From an uncultured Paracoccaceae bacterium (GTDB lineage: Bacteria > Pseudomonadota > Alphaproteobacteria > Rhodobacterales > Rhodobacteraceae): a DNA stretch of 47,839 nt. Made by a program: the position numbers and the translations under genes. Where the stretch lies: contig CALICM010000031.1 of the NCBI GenBank assembly GCA_938049225.1, positions 1 to 47,839 of the forward strand, read 5' to 3'. This document shows, piece after piece, positions 37,784 to 45,659 of the stretch (positions are counted from its first letter, which is position 1; each line of letters starts with the position of its first letter). Below the pieces are notes generated by a model. It was not told where the DNA came from. It saw only the letters and a program-made list of their open reading frames with translations, and did no database searches.

Positions 37784-38282
37784 TCCGCCCCGCCGCATTG
37801 TGGTGATGGGCGTGGCGGGTTGCGGCAAGTCCAGCGTGGCTTCGGCTCTGGCGCGGGCACTGGGGGCGGTGTATCAAGATGGGGATGCTTATCATCCGCC
37901 AAAAAATATCGAGAAAATGAGCAGCGGTATCCCCCTGGCCGATACGGACCGCTGGCCTTGGCTCGACGCTGTCGCTGATGCGATGCGAGTGTCCCCGGGG
38001 CCGGTCGTGATGGCCTGCTCGGCGCTGCGGCGCACATACCGCGACCGCTTGCGGGGCGGTGTAGGGTCGGACGTGTTTTTTGCTTTTTTGGATGGGGATC
38101 TTGCGCTCATCAGTGGGCGTATCGCCGCGCGGGATGGACATTTCATGCCCCCCAGTTTGCTACAAAGCCAGTTCGACACATTGGAACGCCCGGCTGCGGA
38201 TGAATGGGCATTAGCTGTCGATATCTCGGGCGATATCGACGCTTCGGTGATGCAGATCTTGCAGCATTTGAGGCGCGGATGA
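37752..38282 (+). CDS. gntK: Gluconokinase
   Basis: A 176-residue P-loop kinase that phosphorylates gluconate with ATP. The Walker A is GVAGCGKSSVASALA, and DGDAYHPPKNIEKMSSGIPL and CSALRRTYRDRLRGG are highly characteristic of GntK. The ATG at 37752 was chosen; a TTG at 37731 is less likely and both lie inside the preceding SDR gene. The stop overlaps the phosphomannomutase start (ATGA). With the upstream SDR and the divergent gnd it forms a gluconate-to-pentose-phosphate module. Confidence 0.92.
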   Translation: MSTAASQPAFDPPRRIVVMGVAGCGKSSVASALARALGAVYQDGDAYHPPKNIEKMSSGIPLADTDRWPWLDAVADAMRVSPGPVVMACSALRRTYRDRLRGGVGSDVFFAFLDGDLALISGRIAARDGHFMPPSLLQSQFDTLERPAADEWALAVDISGDIDASVMQILQHLRRG

Positions 38283-39640
38283 CCAACTCTCCGTTCAAGG
38301 CTTATGACGTGCGGGGCCAGGTGGACCAGAACCTGACATCCGACCTGATGTATGCCATCGGGTTGGGTTTCGCGGTCGAGATCGTGCAAGGCGCGGCGGT
38401 AGTGATGGGGTGGGACGGCCGCGAAAGCTCGCCCCGTTTGGCCGACGCCCTGGCGGACGGTCTGATGGCCGGAGGCTCGGACGTGCTGGATATCGGGCTT
38501 TGCGGGACCGAGGAAGTGTATTTCGCAACCGACCATCTTGGCGCGGGCGGCGGGCTGATGGTCACCGCCTCGCATAATCCGCTGGGCGATAATGGGCTGA
38601 AACTGGTGGGGCGCGGTGCGCGGCCGCTTAGCCGGGACAGCGGCTTGGCGCGGATCGAGGCCCTGTGCGCCGCGCCGCCAGCCACGGCCAAGACGCTTGG
38701 CCGCAGGCGGCCGGTATCCCCGCGCGCGGCCTATGTCACAAAGGTGCTCAGCTTCATCGACCCCCCAGCGCTGGCCCCACTGACCCTTTTGGTGAATGCG
38801 GGAAACGGGGCGGCTGGTCCGACTTTTGATGCCATCGCCGATGCGCTTGCCTCCATGGGCAGCCCGGTACAGTTTCGCAGGCTATTTCACGCGCCCGATC
38901 CGAGCTTTCCCAATGGGATTCCCAATCCCTTGCTGCCGGAAAACCAACCAGCGACCGCGCAGGCCGTCGTGCAGCACCAAGCGGACATGGGGGTGGCATG
39001 GGACGGTGACTTCGACCGCTGCTTTTTCTTCGATGCCCAGGGGCAGTTCATCGACGGGGTGTATCTGGTTGGCCTCTTGGCACAGGCCGCGCTTGCCCGT
39101 GCGCCGGGGGAAAGTATCGTCTATGACCCAAGGGCGGTGCTGAATACCCGTGATCTGGTTGCCCGCGCCGGGGGGCGCGCGATCATGGCAAAGACCGGGC
39201 ACAGCTATATGAAAGCCGCGATGCGGGCCGAGAATGCCGTCTATGGCGGTGAGATGTCCGCGCATCATTATTTCCGGGACTTCATGTTTTGCGACAGTGG
39301 CATGATCCCCTGGCTTTTGGTGCTGAACGAGATGAGCCGGACCGGCAAATCGCTGCAGGATCTGGTGGCCGCCCGGGTCGCGGCCTTTCCAGTCTCGGGC
39401 GAGCGGAACTTCAGGATCGAGGAGCCCGACGCGTCCATCGCAAGGGTCGAGGCCGCTTATGCGCCCAAAGCGGTCCACCGCGATGGCAGCGACGGCCTGT
39501 CGTTAGAGTTCGCCAATTGGCGGTTCAATCTGCGCCGCTCGAACACCGAAGCCCTGGTCCGGCTCAACGTGGAATCGGGGGGGGATCCCGCGCGGGTCAC
39601 GGCCGAGGTGCAGGCGATCTCCGCGCTTGTAAGGGGCTAG
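38279..39640 (+). CDS. Phosphomannomutase/phosphoglucomutase
   Basis: A 453-residue alpha-D-phosphohexomutase (AlgC/ManB type). The phosphoserine loop is TASHNP in MVTASHNPLGDNGLK, the magnesium site is DGDFDRC, and the sugar-binding loop is GGEMSAHHYFRD. The N-terminus FKAYDVRG is typical. It interconverts hexose-1- and hexose-6-phosphates, feeding nucleotide-sugar synthesis. Four-base overlap with gntK indicates one operon. Mannose versus glucose preference cannot be told. Confidence 0.93.
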   Translation: MTNSPFKAYDVRGQVDQNLTSDLMYAIGLGFAVEIVQGAAVVMGWDGRESSPRLADALADGLMAGGSDVLDIGLCGTEEVYFATDHLGAGGGLMVTASHNPLGDNGLKLVGRGARPLSRDSGLARIEALCAAPPATAKTLGRRRPVSPRAAYVTKVLSFIDPPALAPLTLLVNAGNGAAGPTFDAIADALASMGSPVQFRRLFHAPDPSFPNGIPNPLLPENQPATAQAVVQHQADMGVAWDGDFDRCFFFDAQGQFIDGVYLVGLLAQAALARAPGESIVYDPRAVLNTRDLVARAGGRAIMAKTGHSYMKAAMRAENAVYGGEMSAHHYFRDFMFCDSGMIPWLLVLNEMSRTGKSLQDLVAARVAAFPVSGERNFRIEEPDASIARVEAAYAPKAVHRDGSDGLSLEFANWRFNLRRSNTEALVRLNVESGGDPARVTAEVQAISALVRG

Positions 39641-39664
39641 AAGAACTAAGCCCCTAACCGTAGT

Positions 39665-40318
39665 TCAAAAGTCATGCGTCCGCCCATCCCAGGTTTCAAA
39701 CACACCGGTGTGGTCGGGACCCAGCGCTGCGAACCGCGCCAGCAAACCGGTGGCGCTTTCCGCAGCCGTGATCTGGGCCGCCGCCCCGCCCATATCCGTT
39801 TGCACCCAACCGGGGTGATAGGCCCCCACCGCGATGCCGCGCGGGGCAAGCTCGCTGGCCAGGTTCATCGCCAGATTTGTGGCCGCCGCCTTTGAGGCGC
39901 GATAGGCGTAAGATCCACCCGGCGCTTGCGCCGAGCTGCCCATTTGCGAACTGATCACGGCGATCCGACCTTTGGCCGCCTCCAGATTGGGCAACAGGGC
40001 CTGGATGGTTAAAAACACCCCGGTGACATTCACCGCAAAGCTCTCGGTCAACTCGGCAGCTGTGTAAGCCTCGAGCGCCAAGCCTTTGTCCACATAGACC
40101 CCAGCGTTGCACACCAGCAGGTCGATCGGAACATCGGCCAAGGCCTGGGCGAGGGCTTTGCAGGAGGCCGGGTCGGTGACTTCAAGCGGATGCCAATCCT
40201 GCGCGACCGCTCGATTACGGGCGGTGCCGATCACACGATGCCCCGCCTCCATCGCTTGGCGCCGAAGTTCGGCCCCGATCCCCCGCCCAGCACCGGTAAT
40301 CAATATTGTCTGCATCAT
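39665..40318 (-). CDS. Short-chain dehydrogenase (C-factor-like)
   Basis: A 217-residue SDR with cofactor loop ITGAGRGIGAELRR, VCNAGVY, catalytic serine in ISSQMGSSAQA and the YRASK pair. It is shorter than classical SDRs, resembling the CsgA/C-factor group. Two adjacent ATGs (40318 and 40315) follow AAGGGGG. It converges with the phosphomannomutase gene and is divergent from the urease operon. Substrate unknown. Confidence 0.85.
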   Translation of the reverse strand: MMQTILITGAGRGIGAELRRQAMEAGHRVIGTARNRAVAQDWHPLEVTDPASCKALAQALADVPIDLLVCNAGVYVDKGLALEAYTAAELTESFAVNVTGVFLTIQALLPNLEAAKGRIAVISSQMGSSAQAPGGSYAYRASKAAATNLAMNLASELAPRGIAVGAYHPGWVQTDMGGAAAQITAAESATGLLARFAALGPDHTGVFETWDGRTHDF

Positions 40319-40364
40319 TCGCCCCCTTGTGTTGTCCCCACGTAGCCGCAAGTCGGTTAGGGTT

Positions 40365-40396
40365 CAATCGCCCTTTGCCCATCAAATGGGCGATTG
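40365..40396. promoter_or_regulatory. Long hairpin between the SDR and urease genes
   Basis: CAATCGCCC-TTTG and CAAA-T-GGGCGATTG pair into a 13-bp stem with one bulged T and a five-base loop (CCCAT). It lies in the shared upstream region of the SDR and ureD, about 94 bases before the ureD start. Both genes diverge, so it is not a terminator for either. It could be an operator or a structured 5' leader. Confidence 0.45.
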
Positions 40397-40489
40397 CGGC
40401 AGCCGCGGCGGGCTATACGCAAATGTTCTTTTCCCGCCCCCGCAACACAGTTAGGGTGAGCGGATCGACGAGTGGGGGGCGCCTGGCAC

Positions 40490-41314
40490 ATGCTGATGCA
40501 AGTGATGTCTGAACCACGCCTGCAAAAGGCGCGGGGGCGGGTGCGGATTGGCTTTGATGTCCGCCACGGGCGGACGCGATTGGCGGATCTTTATATGGAT
40601 GGCTCGGCCAAGGCGCTGCTGCCGCGTGCCCATGGGACCGAGCCGCAAGCGGTGATCATCAACACCGCAGGCGGTCTGACTGGCGGTGACGCCTTTGAGT
40701 ACGCCGTGGACCTTGGGCCTGGGGCGCGGGCGACGGTTGCCACGCAAACAGCGGAACGGGCGTACCGCGCAGCGTCTGGTGCCGCGCGGATCAAGACGCG
40801 GTTGCAGCTTGCCCCCGGGGCCTGCCTGCATTGGCTGCCGCAAGAGACCATTTTGTTCGAAGGCTCTGCTCTGGCGCGCCAGGTTGACGTGGATGTCGCC
40901 CCCGGGGCCAGCCTGTTGATGGTCGAGCCCTTGGTCTTGGGTCGCGCCGCGATGGGTGAGACCCTGGACCAGATCAGCTTCTCGGACCACTGGTGCGTTC
41001 GCCAAAGTGGCGCTTTGGTGCATGCCGAGGCTGCGCGGATGGAAGCCCCCATAAGGGATTTGCGCACCCCCGCCGCCCTGGGGTCGGCGCGTGCACTGGC
41101 GACGGTGCTGTATGTGGCGCCTGACGCCGAAGACCAGCTTGCGGCGGTTCGTGCCTTTCCTGGCTTTGAGGGTGTACGCCACGCCGCCTCGGCCTGGGGC
41201 GGGCGACTGGTCATTCGCTATTTGGCGGATGCGGCACAGCCCCTACGCGTGGCCCTGATCGACCATTTGACGCGGATGCGCGGTGCCCCGATGCCGCGCG
41301 TCTGGACGATGTAA
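40490..41314 (+). CDS. ureD: Urease accessory protein UreD
   Basis: About 274 residues; UreD is the chaperone that, with UreF and UreG, opens the urease apoenzyme for nickel loading. Conserved features include [44 protein letters not shown] and LVIRYLAD near the C-terminus. The start is uncertain: ATGs at 40490, 40496 and 40505 and a GTG at 40472 are possible. The 40490 ATG has a G-run at suitable spacing. It opens the urease locus, 13 bases before ureA. Confidence 0.92.
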   Translation: MLMQVMSEPRLQKARGRVRIGFDVRHGRTRLADLYMDGSAKALLPRAHGTEPQAVIINTAGGLTGGDAFEYAVDLGPGARATVATQTAERAYRAASGAARIKTRLQLAPGACLHWLPQETILFEGSALARQVDVDVAPGASLLMVEPLVLGRAAMGETLDQISFSDHWCVRQSGALVHAEAARMEAPIRDLRTPAALGSARALATVLYVAPDAEDQLAAVRAFPGFEGVRHAASAWGGRLVIRYLADAAQPLRVALIDHLTRMRGAPMPRVWTM

Positions 41315-41327
41315 AGGATTTGAGGTT

Positions 41328-41630
41328 ATGAATCTAACCCCCCGAGAAAAGGACAAATTGTTGGTCAGCTTGGCCGCGATGGTCGCCCGCAATCGACTTG
41401 AGCGCGGCGTCAAGCTAAACCACCCCGAGGCGATTGCGCTGATTACCGATTACGTGGTCGAGGGCGCGCGGGATGGGCGCAGCGTGGCCGACCTGATGGC
41501 CGCGGGGGCACGGGTGATTTCAGCGGATCAATGTATGGAAGGCGTCCCCGAGATGATCCATGATGTGCAGGTCGAGGCGACCTTTCCCGATGGCACCAAA
41601 CTGGTGACTGTGCACCACCCGATCCGATGA
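41328..41630 (+). CDS. ureA: Urease gamma subunit
   Basis: A 100-residue structural subunit. It begins [20 protein letters not shown] and contains [20 protein letters not shown] and the C-terminal VTVHHPI, all near-invariant in UreA. It forms the (UreABC)3 complex that hydrolyses urea to ammonia and CO2. GAGG precedes the ATG. Its stop overlaps the next small membrane-protein gene (ATGA). Confidence 0.97.
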   Translation: MNLTPREKDKLLVSLAAMVARNRLERGVKLNHPEAIALITDYVVEGARDGRSVADLMAAGARVISADQCMEGVPEMIHDVQVEATFPDGTKLVTVHHPIR

Positions 41631-41902
41631 GCGGCTTTCTGGTACAGTTCATCGGCGCGTCGCTGTTGTTTGCGGTGATCGAGACGACCGACGAGGTCTT
41701 GCGCCGCGTCATGCCCGGTAAGCGCAATGTGACCTATGCGCTGCTCAAGCTGGCCTATGGTCTGCCTATGGTCTTCATCGCGGGGGCTTGGCTGTTTGGT
41801 CTGGACGGGCCCATCGACTGGCTGGCCATAGCACTGGGCATGGTGCTGTCGGCCACGTTGGCCCTGGTGTTTTTCTCTGCCCCCAAGGAGGTTTCGAAAT
41901 GA
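41627..41902 (+). CDS. Small membrane protein within the urease operon
   Basis: A 91-residue protein with three hydrophobic segments (about residues 4-18, 41-60 and 65-84) separated by a basic loop ([10 protein letters not shown]). I do not recognise it beyond similarity to unnamed proteins found between ureA and ureB in some Rhodobacterales (from memory). It overlaps ureA at its start and ureB at its end, each by four bases, so it is an integral part of the operon. A role in urea or ammonia movement or in membrane location is only a guess. Confidence 0.75.
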   Translation: MSGFLVQFIGASLLFAVIETTDEVLRRVMPGKRNVTYALLKLAYGLPMVFIAGAWLFGLDGPIDWLAIALGMVLSATLALVFFSAPKEVSK

Positions 41903-42204
41903 TCCCTGGAGAGCTCTTTCCCGCCGCGGGCGACATCACGATAAACGCCGACGCCCGGGCGCTGACCTTGACGGTATCGAACACGGGTGACCGACCGGTG
42001 CAGGTCGGCAGTCACTACCATTTCGCGGAAAGCAACAGCGCGCTGGACTTCGACCGGGCGGCGGCCCGCGGCATGCGCCTGGACATCGCGGCGGGCACGG
42101 CCGTTCGCTTTGAGCCGGGACAAACGCGCGAGGTTACCCTTGTGCCCTATGGCGGGGCACGGCGGGTTTTCGGATTTAATCAAGATGTCATGGGCGCGCT
42201 CTGA
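41899..42204 (+). CDS. ureB: Urease beta subunit
   Basis: A 101-residue Ure[18 protein letters not shown] at the N-terminus, then [16 protein letters not shown] and the C-terminal [10 protein letters not shown]. This matches the usual 100-residue subunit. A near-perfect AAGGAGG lies before the ATG. In most bacteria ureC would follow directly; here a cyclase gene follows after 30 bases, and ureC comes 1.55 kb later. Confidence 0.97.
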   Translation: MIPGELFPAAGDITINADARALTLTVSNTGDRPVQVGSHYHFAESNSALDFDRAAARGMRLDIAAGTAVRFEPGQTREVTLVPYGGARRVFGFNQDVMGAL

Positions 42205-42234
42205 CGCGCTGTAACTAAACTGGGGAGAGAAACT

Positions 42235-43053
42235 ATGTGCGATGCTTGCGTGATGAATGCGGTGAAAGACCAGATGCTATCCCGCCGTCAGTTTTTTGGG
42301 GCGACCGCCGCGGCCTCGGCCGCTGTGGCGGTTGGTGCGACGACGGCGACGCCAGCCTTGGCGGATGGACACAGCGGTGTCGTGGATATGACGCATACGC
42401 TGCACCGTGATTTTCCGACCTATTTTGGACGTTCGGGATTTTCGGCGAATAAGGTTTTCGATTTTGCGAAAGACGGGTTCAACCTGTACGGGCTAACGAT
42501 TAACGAACACACCGGTACTCATATCGATGCGCCGCTGCATTTCTCGGCCGATGGGCAAGCGGTGGACGAAATCCCGCTGCAAAACCTGGTTTGCCCGCTG
42601 GCGGTCATCGATATCGCCGCCCGTGCGGCTGAAGACGCGGACACGCAAGTAACGCCGGATGACCTGAAAGCCTGGATTGCGACCAATGGCGAGATCCCCG
42701 ACGGGGCTTGCATCGCGCTGTTCTCGGGCTGGGCGGACAAGGTGGCGACCGATGGGTTCCGCAATGCGGATGACGATGGTGTCATGCATTTCCCTGGGTT
42801 CCATATCGAGGCGACGCAGATGTTGCTTGAGGAAACCACGGCCGTGGGCATGGCGGTGGATACCCTGTCGCTGGATCATGGGCCAAGCCAGGACTTTGCG
42901 ACCCATTATGCCTGGCTGCCGCAGAACCGCTATGGCATCGAGAACCTGGCCGGGTTGGGGGATGTGCCTGCCGCCGGCGCGACATTGGTGGTCGGTGCGC
43001 CCAAGCATGCGGGGGGCAGCGGTGGCCCCGCGCGCGTCTTTGCGATGGTTTGA
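42235..43053 (+). CDS. Tat-exported cyclase-family (kynurenine formamidase-like) hydrolase
   Basis: A 272-residue cyclase-family (PF04199 type) protein. A twin-arginine signal, SRRQFFGATAAASAAVAVG, ends near TPALADG, so it is folded in the cytoplasm and exported. The metal site HTGTHIDAPLHF matches HxGTHxDxPxH of kynurenine formamidases and isatin hydrolases, which hydrolyse amide or lactam bonds using Mn or Zn. A conserved-looking N-terminal CDACVMNAVK precedes the signal. GGGGAGAG lies upstream of the ATG. It is placed inside the urease locus between ureB and ureC, perhaps to release nitrogen from amides outside the membrane, but the substrate is unknown. Confidence 0.85.
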   Translation: MCDACVMNAVKDQMLSRRQFFGATAAASAAVAVGATTATPALADGHSGVVDMTHTLHRDFPTYFGRSGFSANKVFDFAKDGFNLYGLTINEHTGTHIDAPLHFSADGQAVDEIPLQNLVCPLAVIDIAARAAEDADTQVTPDDLKAWIATNGEIPDGACIALFSGWADKVATDGFRNADDDGVMHFPGFHIEATQMLLEETTAVGMAVDTLSLDHGPSQDFATHYAWLPQNRYGIENLAGLGDVPAAGATLVVGAPKHAGGSGGPARVFAMV

Positions 43054-43081
43054 TGCAGCCCGTCCGAAATTTTCGATTGAA

Positions 43082-43108
43082 GGGCAGCGCGTGAAAACCG
43101 CGCTGCCC
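43082..43108 (+). terminator. Hairpin between the cyclase and GFA genes
   Basis: GGGCAGCGCG and CGCGCTGCCC form a perfect 10-bp stem around TGAAAAC, 28 bases after the cyclase stop. No T-run follows. A GTG that could start the GFA gene (43091) sits at the junction of stem and loop, so the structure might also control its translation. Confidence 0.5.
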
Positions 43109-43129
43109 CTCTCTGCCGCTGTGCGGGCG

Positions 43130-43510
43130 ATGGCACAGGCGCCCCGGACGCCGGAGGTAAAGCAATACCACGGCGCCTGTGCCTGCGGGACGGTTCGCTT
43201 TGAGGTCACTCTGGATGCGACCTCCGCCACGCGCTGTATTTGTGCCCGCTGTCGCGGCGCGGATCTGACGATCGCATATGCCGATGGCGCTGATTTTCGC
43301 CTAATCGCTGGGGGCGATGCATTAACCGAACCGGTGCGGGACGCGACCGCGCCGCATCACTTCTTTTGTGGCCGCTGTGGGGAGGCCGTTTTCGGCATGT
43401 CAGAAATTATTGACAAATCTGCGGAACAGGCCGCCCGAGTGTCAATAAATGTCGAATGCCTGAAGCGTGGTGCGCCCGAGGATTTGGTCACGGCGCAGGG
43501 GCGCCGATGA
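43130..43510 (+). CDS. GFA-domain (glutathione-dependent formaldehyde-activating-like) protein
   Basis: About 126 residues of the GFA/CENP-V fold. Zinc-binding cysteines are visible as CACGTVRFE, CICARCRGAD and FFCGRCGEAVFG. The prototype accelerates the reaction of formaldehyde with glutathione, but most members are uncharacterised. The start is uncertain: ATG 43130 is conservative; a GTG at 43091 with GAAGGG upstream would add 13 residues. A formate dehydrogenase elsewhere in the window would complete formaldehyde oxidation, though this link is only inferred. It converges with a small minus-strand membrane ORF. Confidence 0.8.
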   Translation: MAQAPRTPEVKQYHGACACGTVRFEVTLDATSATRCICARCRGADLTIAYADGADFRLIAGGDALTEPVRDATAPHHFFCGRCGEAVFGMSEIIDKSAEQAARVSINVECLKRGAPEDLVTAQGRR

Positions 43511-43530
43511 CCGAAGGACCAAGGATAGCC

Positions 43531-43635
43531 TTATCGGGAAGCGGCGGAATCGGCTGCGAAGAAAAGGATGGCAAGGACGGCGCCCGCAAAAACAATGGGG
43601 TCGCCAGCGGCCATAAGGGTGTCGATGCTAATCAC
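43531..43635 (-). CDS. 34-residue small membrane protein
   Basis: On the minus strand a GTG at 43635 starts a 34-codon frame ending in TAA. It encodes a single hydrophobic helix (PIVFAGAVLAILFFAADS). A near-perfect Shine-Dalgarno, TAGGAGGT, lies seven bases before the GTG, which is the main reason to call it a gene. Codon choice is GC-rich at third positions in the helix. It lies between GFA and ureC, transcribed away from ureC. It is not recognised; small single-helix proteins often modulate membrane partners. Confidence 0.5.
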   Translation of the reverse strand: MISIDTLMAAGDPIVFAGAVLAILFFAADSAASR

Positions 43636-43699
43636 GTGTTGTACCTCCTACACACATATTCAACTGCCCCTCAAACCCTGGCAGTGGTGTCACCCTAGA

Positions 43700-43730
43700 C
43701 TGACAAAGTTAAGTGTCTCTTAAGTTAAAT
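43700..43730 (+). promoter_or_regulatory. Possible ureC promoter with an inverted repeat
   Basis: This AT-rich segment just upstream of ureC has TTAAG-TGTCT-CTTAA as an inverted repeat (43709-43723). CTGACA (43700-43705) and TTAAAT (43725-43730) could be -35 and -10 boxes but are separated by 19 bases. It suggests ureC has its own promoter, apart from the ureDAB transcript. Confidence 0.35.
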
Positions 43731-43757
43731 CGCAATAACCATATGTGAGAATACGCT

Positions 43758-45470
43758 ATGCCTACCAAGATCTCTCGCGCCGCCTACGCGGATATGTACG
43801 GGCCCACCACTGGGGATCGTTTGCGGCTGGCTGACACGGATCTAATTATCGAGGTCGAAAAGGACCTGACCACCTATGGTGAGGAGGTCAAATTCGGTGG
43901 TGGCAAAGTGATCCGTGACGGTATGGGGCAAAGTCAGGCGACCCGCGCGGAAGGGGCGGTGGACACGGTGATCACCAATGCTTTGGTCGTCGATTACACC
44001 GGGATCTACAAGGCAGACGTGGGGCTGCGCGACGGCCTGATCGCGGCCATCGGCAAGGCGGGCAACCCCGACACCCAACCCGGTGTGGACATCGTGATCG
44101 GCCCAGGAACCGAGGCGATCGCGGGCGAGGGGCGGATTCTGACGGCGGGTGGGTTTGATGCGCATATCCATTTCATCTGTCCGCAGCAAATCGAAGATGC
44201 GCTGCATTCCGGCCTGACCACTATGCTGGGTGGTGGCACGGGGCCCGCGCATGGGACGCTGGCGACGACCTGTACACCGGGACCCTGGCACATCGGGCGG
44301 ATGCTGCAGGCACTGGATGCCTTTCCGATCAATTTCGGCCTGTCAGCCAAGGGCAATGCCTCGACCCCAGGTGCCTTGGTCGAGATGGTGGAGGCGGGCG
44401 CCTGCGCCCTGAAATTGCACGAGGATTGGGGCACGACCCCGGGCGCCATCGATTGCTGCTTGAGTGTGGCCGATGACATGGATGTGCAGGTGATGATCCA
44501 CACCGACACGCTGAACGAAAGCGGGTTTGTCGAGAACACCATCAAGGCGATGAAAGGCCGGACGATCCACGCCTTCCATACGGAGGGGGCAGGCGGCGGC
44601 CATGCACCGGACATCATCAAGGTCTGCGGCGAGGCGCATGTGATCCCGTCCTCGACCAATCCGACACGGCCCTATACTGTGAACACTCTCGAAGAACACC
44701 TTGATATGCTTATGGTTTGTCATCATCTGGATAAGTCGATCCCCGAGGATGTCGCCTTTGCCGAAAGCCGGATCCGGCGCGAGACCATCGCGGCCGAGGA
44801 TATCTTGCACGACATGGGCGCCTTCAGCATCATCGCCAGCGACAGCCAGGCCATGGGCCGCGTGGGCGAGGTGCTGATCCGCACTTGGCAAACCGCTGAT
44901 AAGATGAAGAAACAGCGCGGATCTCTGCCCGAGGAGACGGGGGATAACGACAATTTCCGGGTCAAGCGCTATATCGCGAAATACACCATCAACCCGGCGA
45001 TTGCGCATGGTATCTCGACCCATATCGGATCAATAGAAGTGGGCAAGCGCGCGGACCTATGCCTTTGGAATCCGGCGTTTTTTGGGGTTAAGCCCGAGAT
45101 GGTTCTGGTGGGCGGGACGATCGCCTGCGCGCAAATGGGCGATCCCAACGCCTCGATCCCCACGCCGCAGCCGGTGTACTCCAGGCCGATGTTCGGCGCC
45201 TTTGGCCGCAGTCAGGAGCATTCCTCGGTAACTTTCGTCAGCCATGCGGCTGAGGCGGCTTGCATCCGCCAGACGCTGGGACTGGCGAAAAAGACGCTGC
45301 CCGTCGAAAACACTCGCGGCGGTATCGGCAAGGCGGCCATGAAGCTGAACGATGCGACGCCACAGATCGAGGTCGACCCCGAGACCTATGAGGTCCGTGC
45401 GAACGGTGAACTGCTAACCTGCGAACCAGCCGAGGTGCTGCCCATGGCACAGCGGTATTTCATGTTTTGA
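43758..45470 (+). CDS. ureC: Urease alpha (catalytic) subunit
   Basis: A 570-residue catalytic subunit. Nickel ligands are placed by motif: [12 protein letters not shown] (two histidines), the carbamylated lysine in ALKLHEDWG, histidines in [13 protein letters not shown] and [16 protein letters not shown], the flap in [20 protein letters not shown] and the aspartate in [15 protein letters not shown]. Everything needed for a functional enzyme seems intact. The N-terminal [20 protein letters not shown] is canonical. It is separated from ureB by 1.55 kb and is not followed by ureE, ureF or ureG within the window, so maturation must depend on genes elsewhere. Confidence 0.98.
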   Translation: MPTKISRAAYADMYGPTTGDRLRLADTDLIIEVEKDLTTYGEEVKFGGGKVIRDGMGQSQATRAEGAVDTVITNALVVDYTGIYKADVGLRDGLIAAIGKAGNPDTQPGVDIVIGPGTEAIAGEGRILTAGGFDAHIHFICPQQIEDALHSGLTTMLGGGTGPAHGTLATTCTPGPWHIGRMLQALDAFPINFGLSAKGNASTPGALVEMVEAGACALKLHEDWGTTPGAIDCCLSVADDMDVQVMIHTDTLNESGFVENTIKAMKGRTIHAFHTEGAGGGHAPDIIKVCGEAHVIPSSTNPTRPYTVNTLEEHLDMLMVCHHLDKSIPEDVAFAESRIRRETIAAEDILHDMGAFSIIASDSQAMGRVGEVLIRTWQTADKMKKQRGSLPEETGDNDNFRVKRYIAKYTINPAIAHGISTHIGSIEVGKRADLCLWNPAFFGVKPEMVLVGGTIACAQMGDPNASIPTPQPVYSRPMFGAFGRSQEHSSVTFVSHAAEAACIRQTLGLAKKTLPVENTRGGIGKAAMKLNDATPQIEVDPETYEVRANGELLTCEPAEVLPMAQRYFMF

Positions 45471-45509
45471 AGAGCGGAACGGCTTCCTAGCGGCGTATGG
45501 TAGGTTTTG

Positions 45510-45610
45510 CTCGCACCGGCGAGACAGTGTCCTATTGTCCGTGGCCACATTTTTGCCCATTTGCCACCTAATACCTTCAACGTTGATTTTGGCAGCAGCT
45601 GAAAATCAAC
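45510..45610 (+). terminator. Two hairpins after ureC
   Basis: CTCGC-ACCG-GCGAG (45510-45523) is a short stem 40 bases after ureC. GTTGATTTT and AAAATCAAC (45582-45590 and 45602-45610) pair perfectly over nine bases around an 11-base loop. Neither is followed by a strong T-run. The second marks the switch from GC-rich to AT-rich DNA and could be a terminator or the remnant end of an inserted segment. Confidence 0.4.
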
Positions 45611-45659
45611 TCAGGCGCGACTTTTCATGACTATACAATGCAAGGGTGTGATATCAGAC

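Noticed and set aside
43456-43698. An 80-codon plus-strand frame before ureC
   Set aside because: It overlaps the GFA 3' end and the antisense small membrane ORF, lacks a ribosome-binding site and has no motif.
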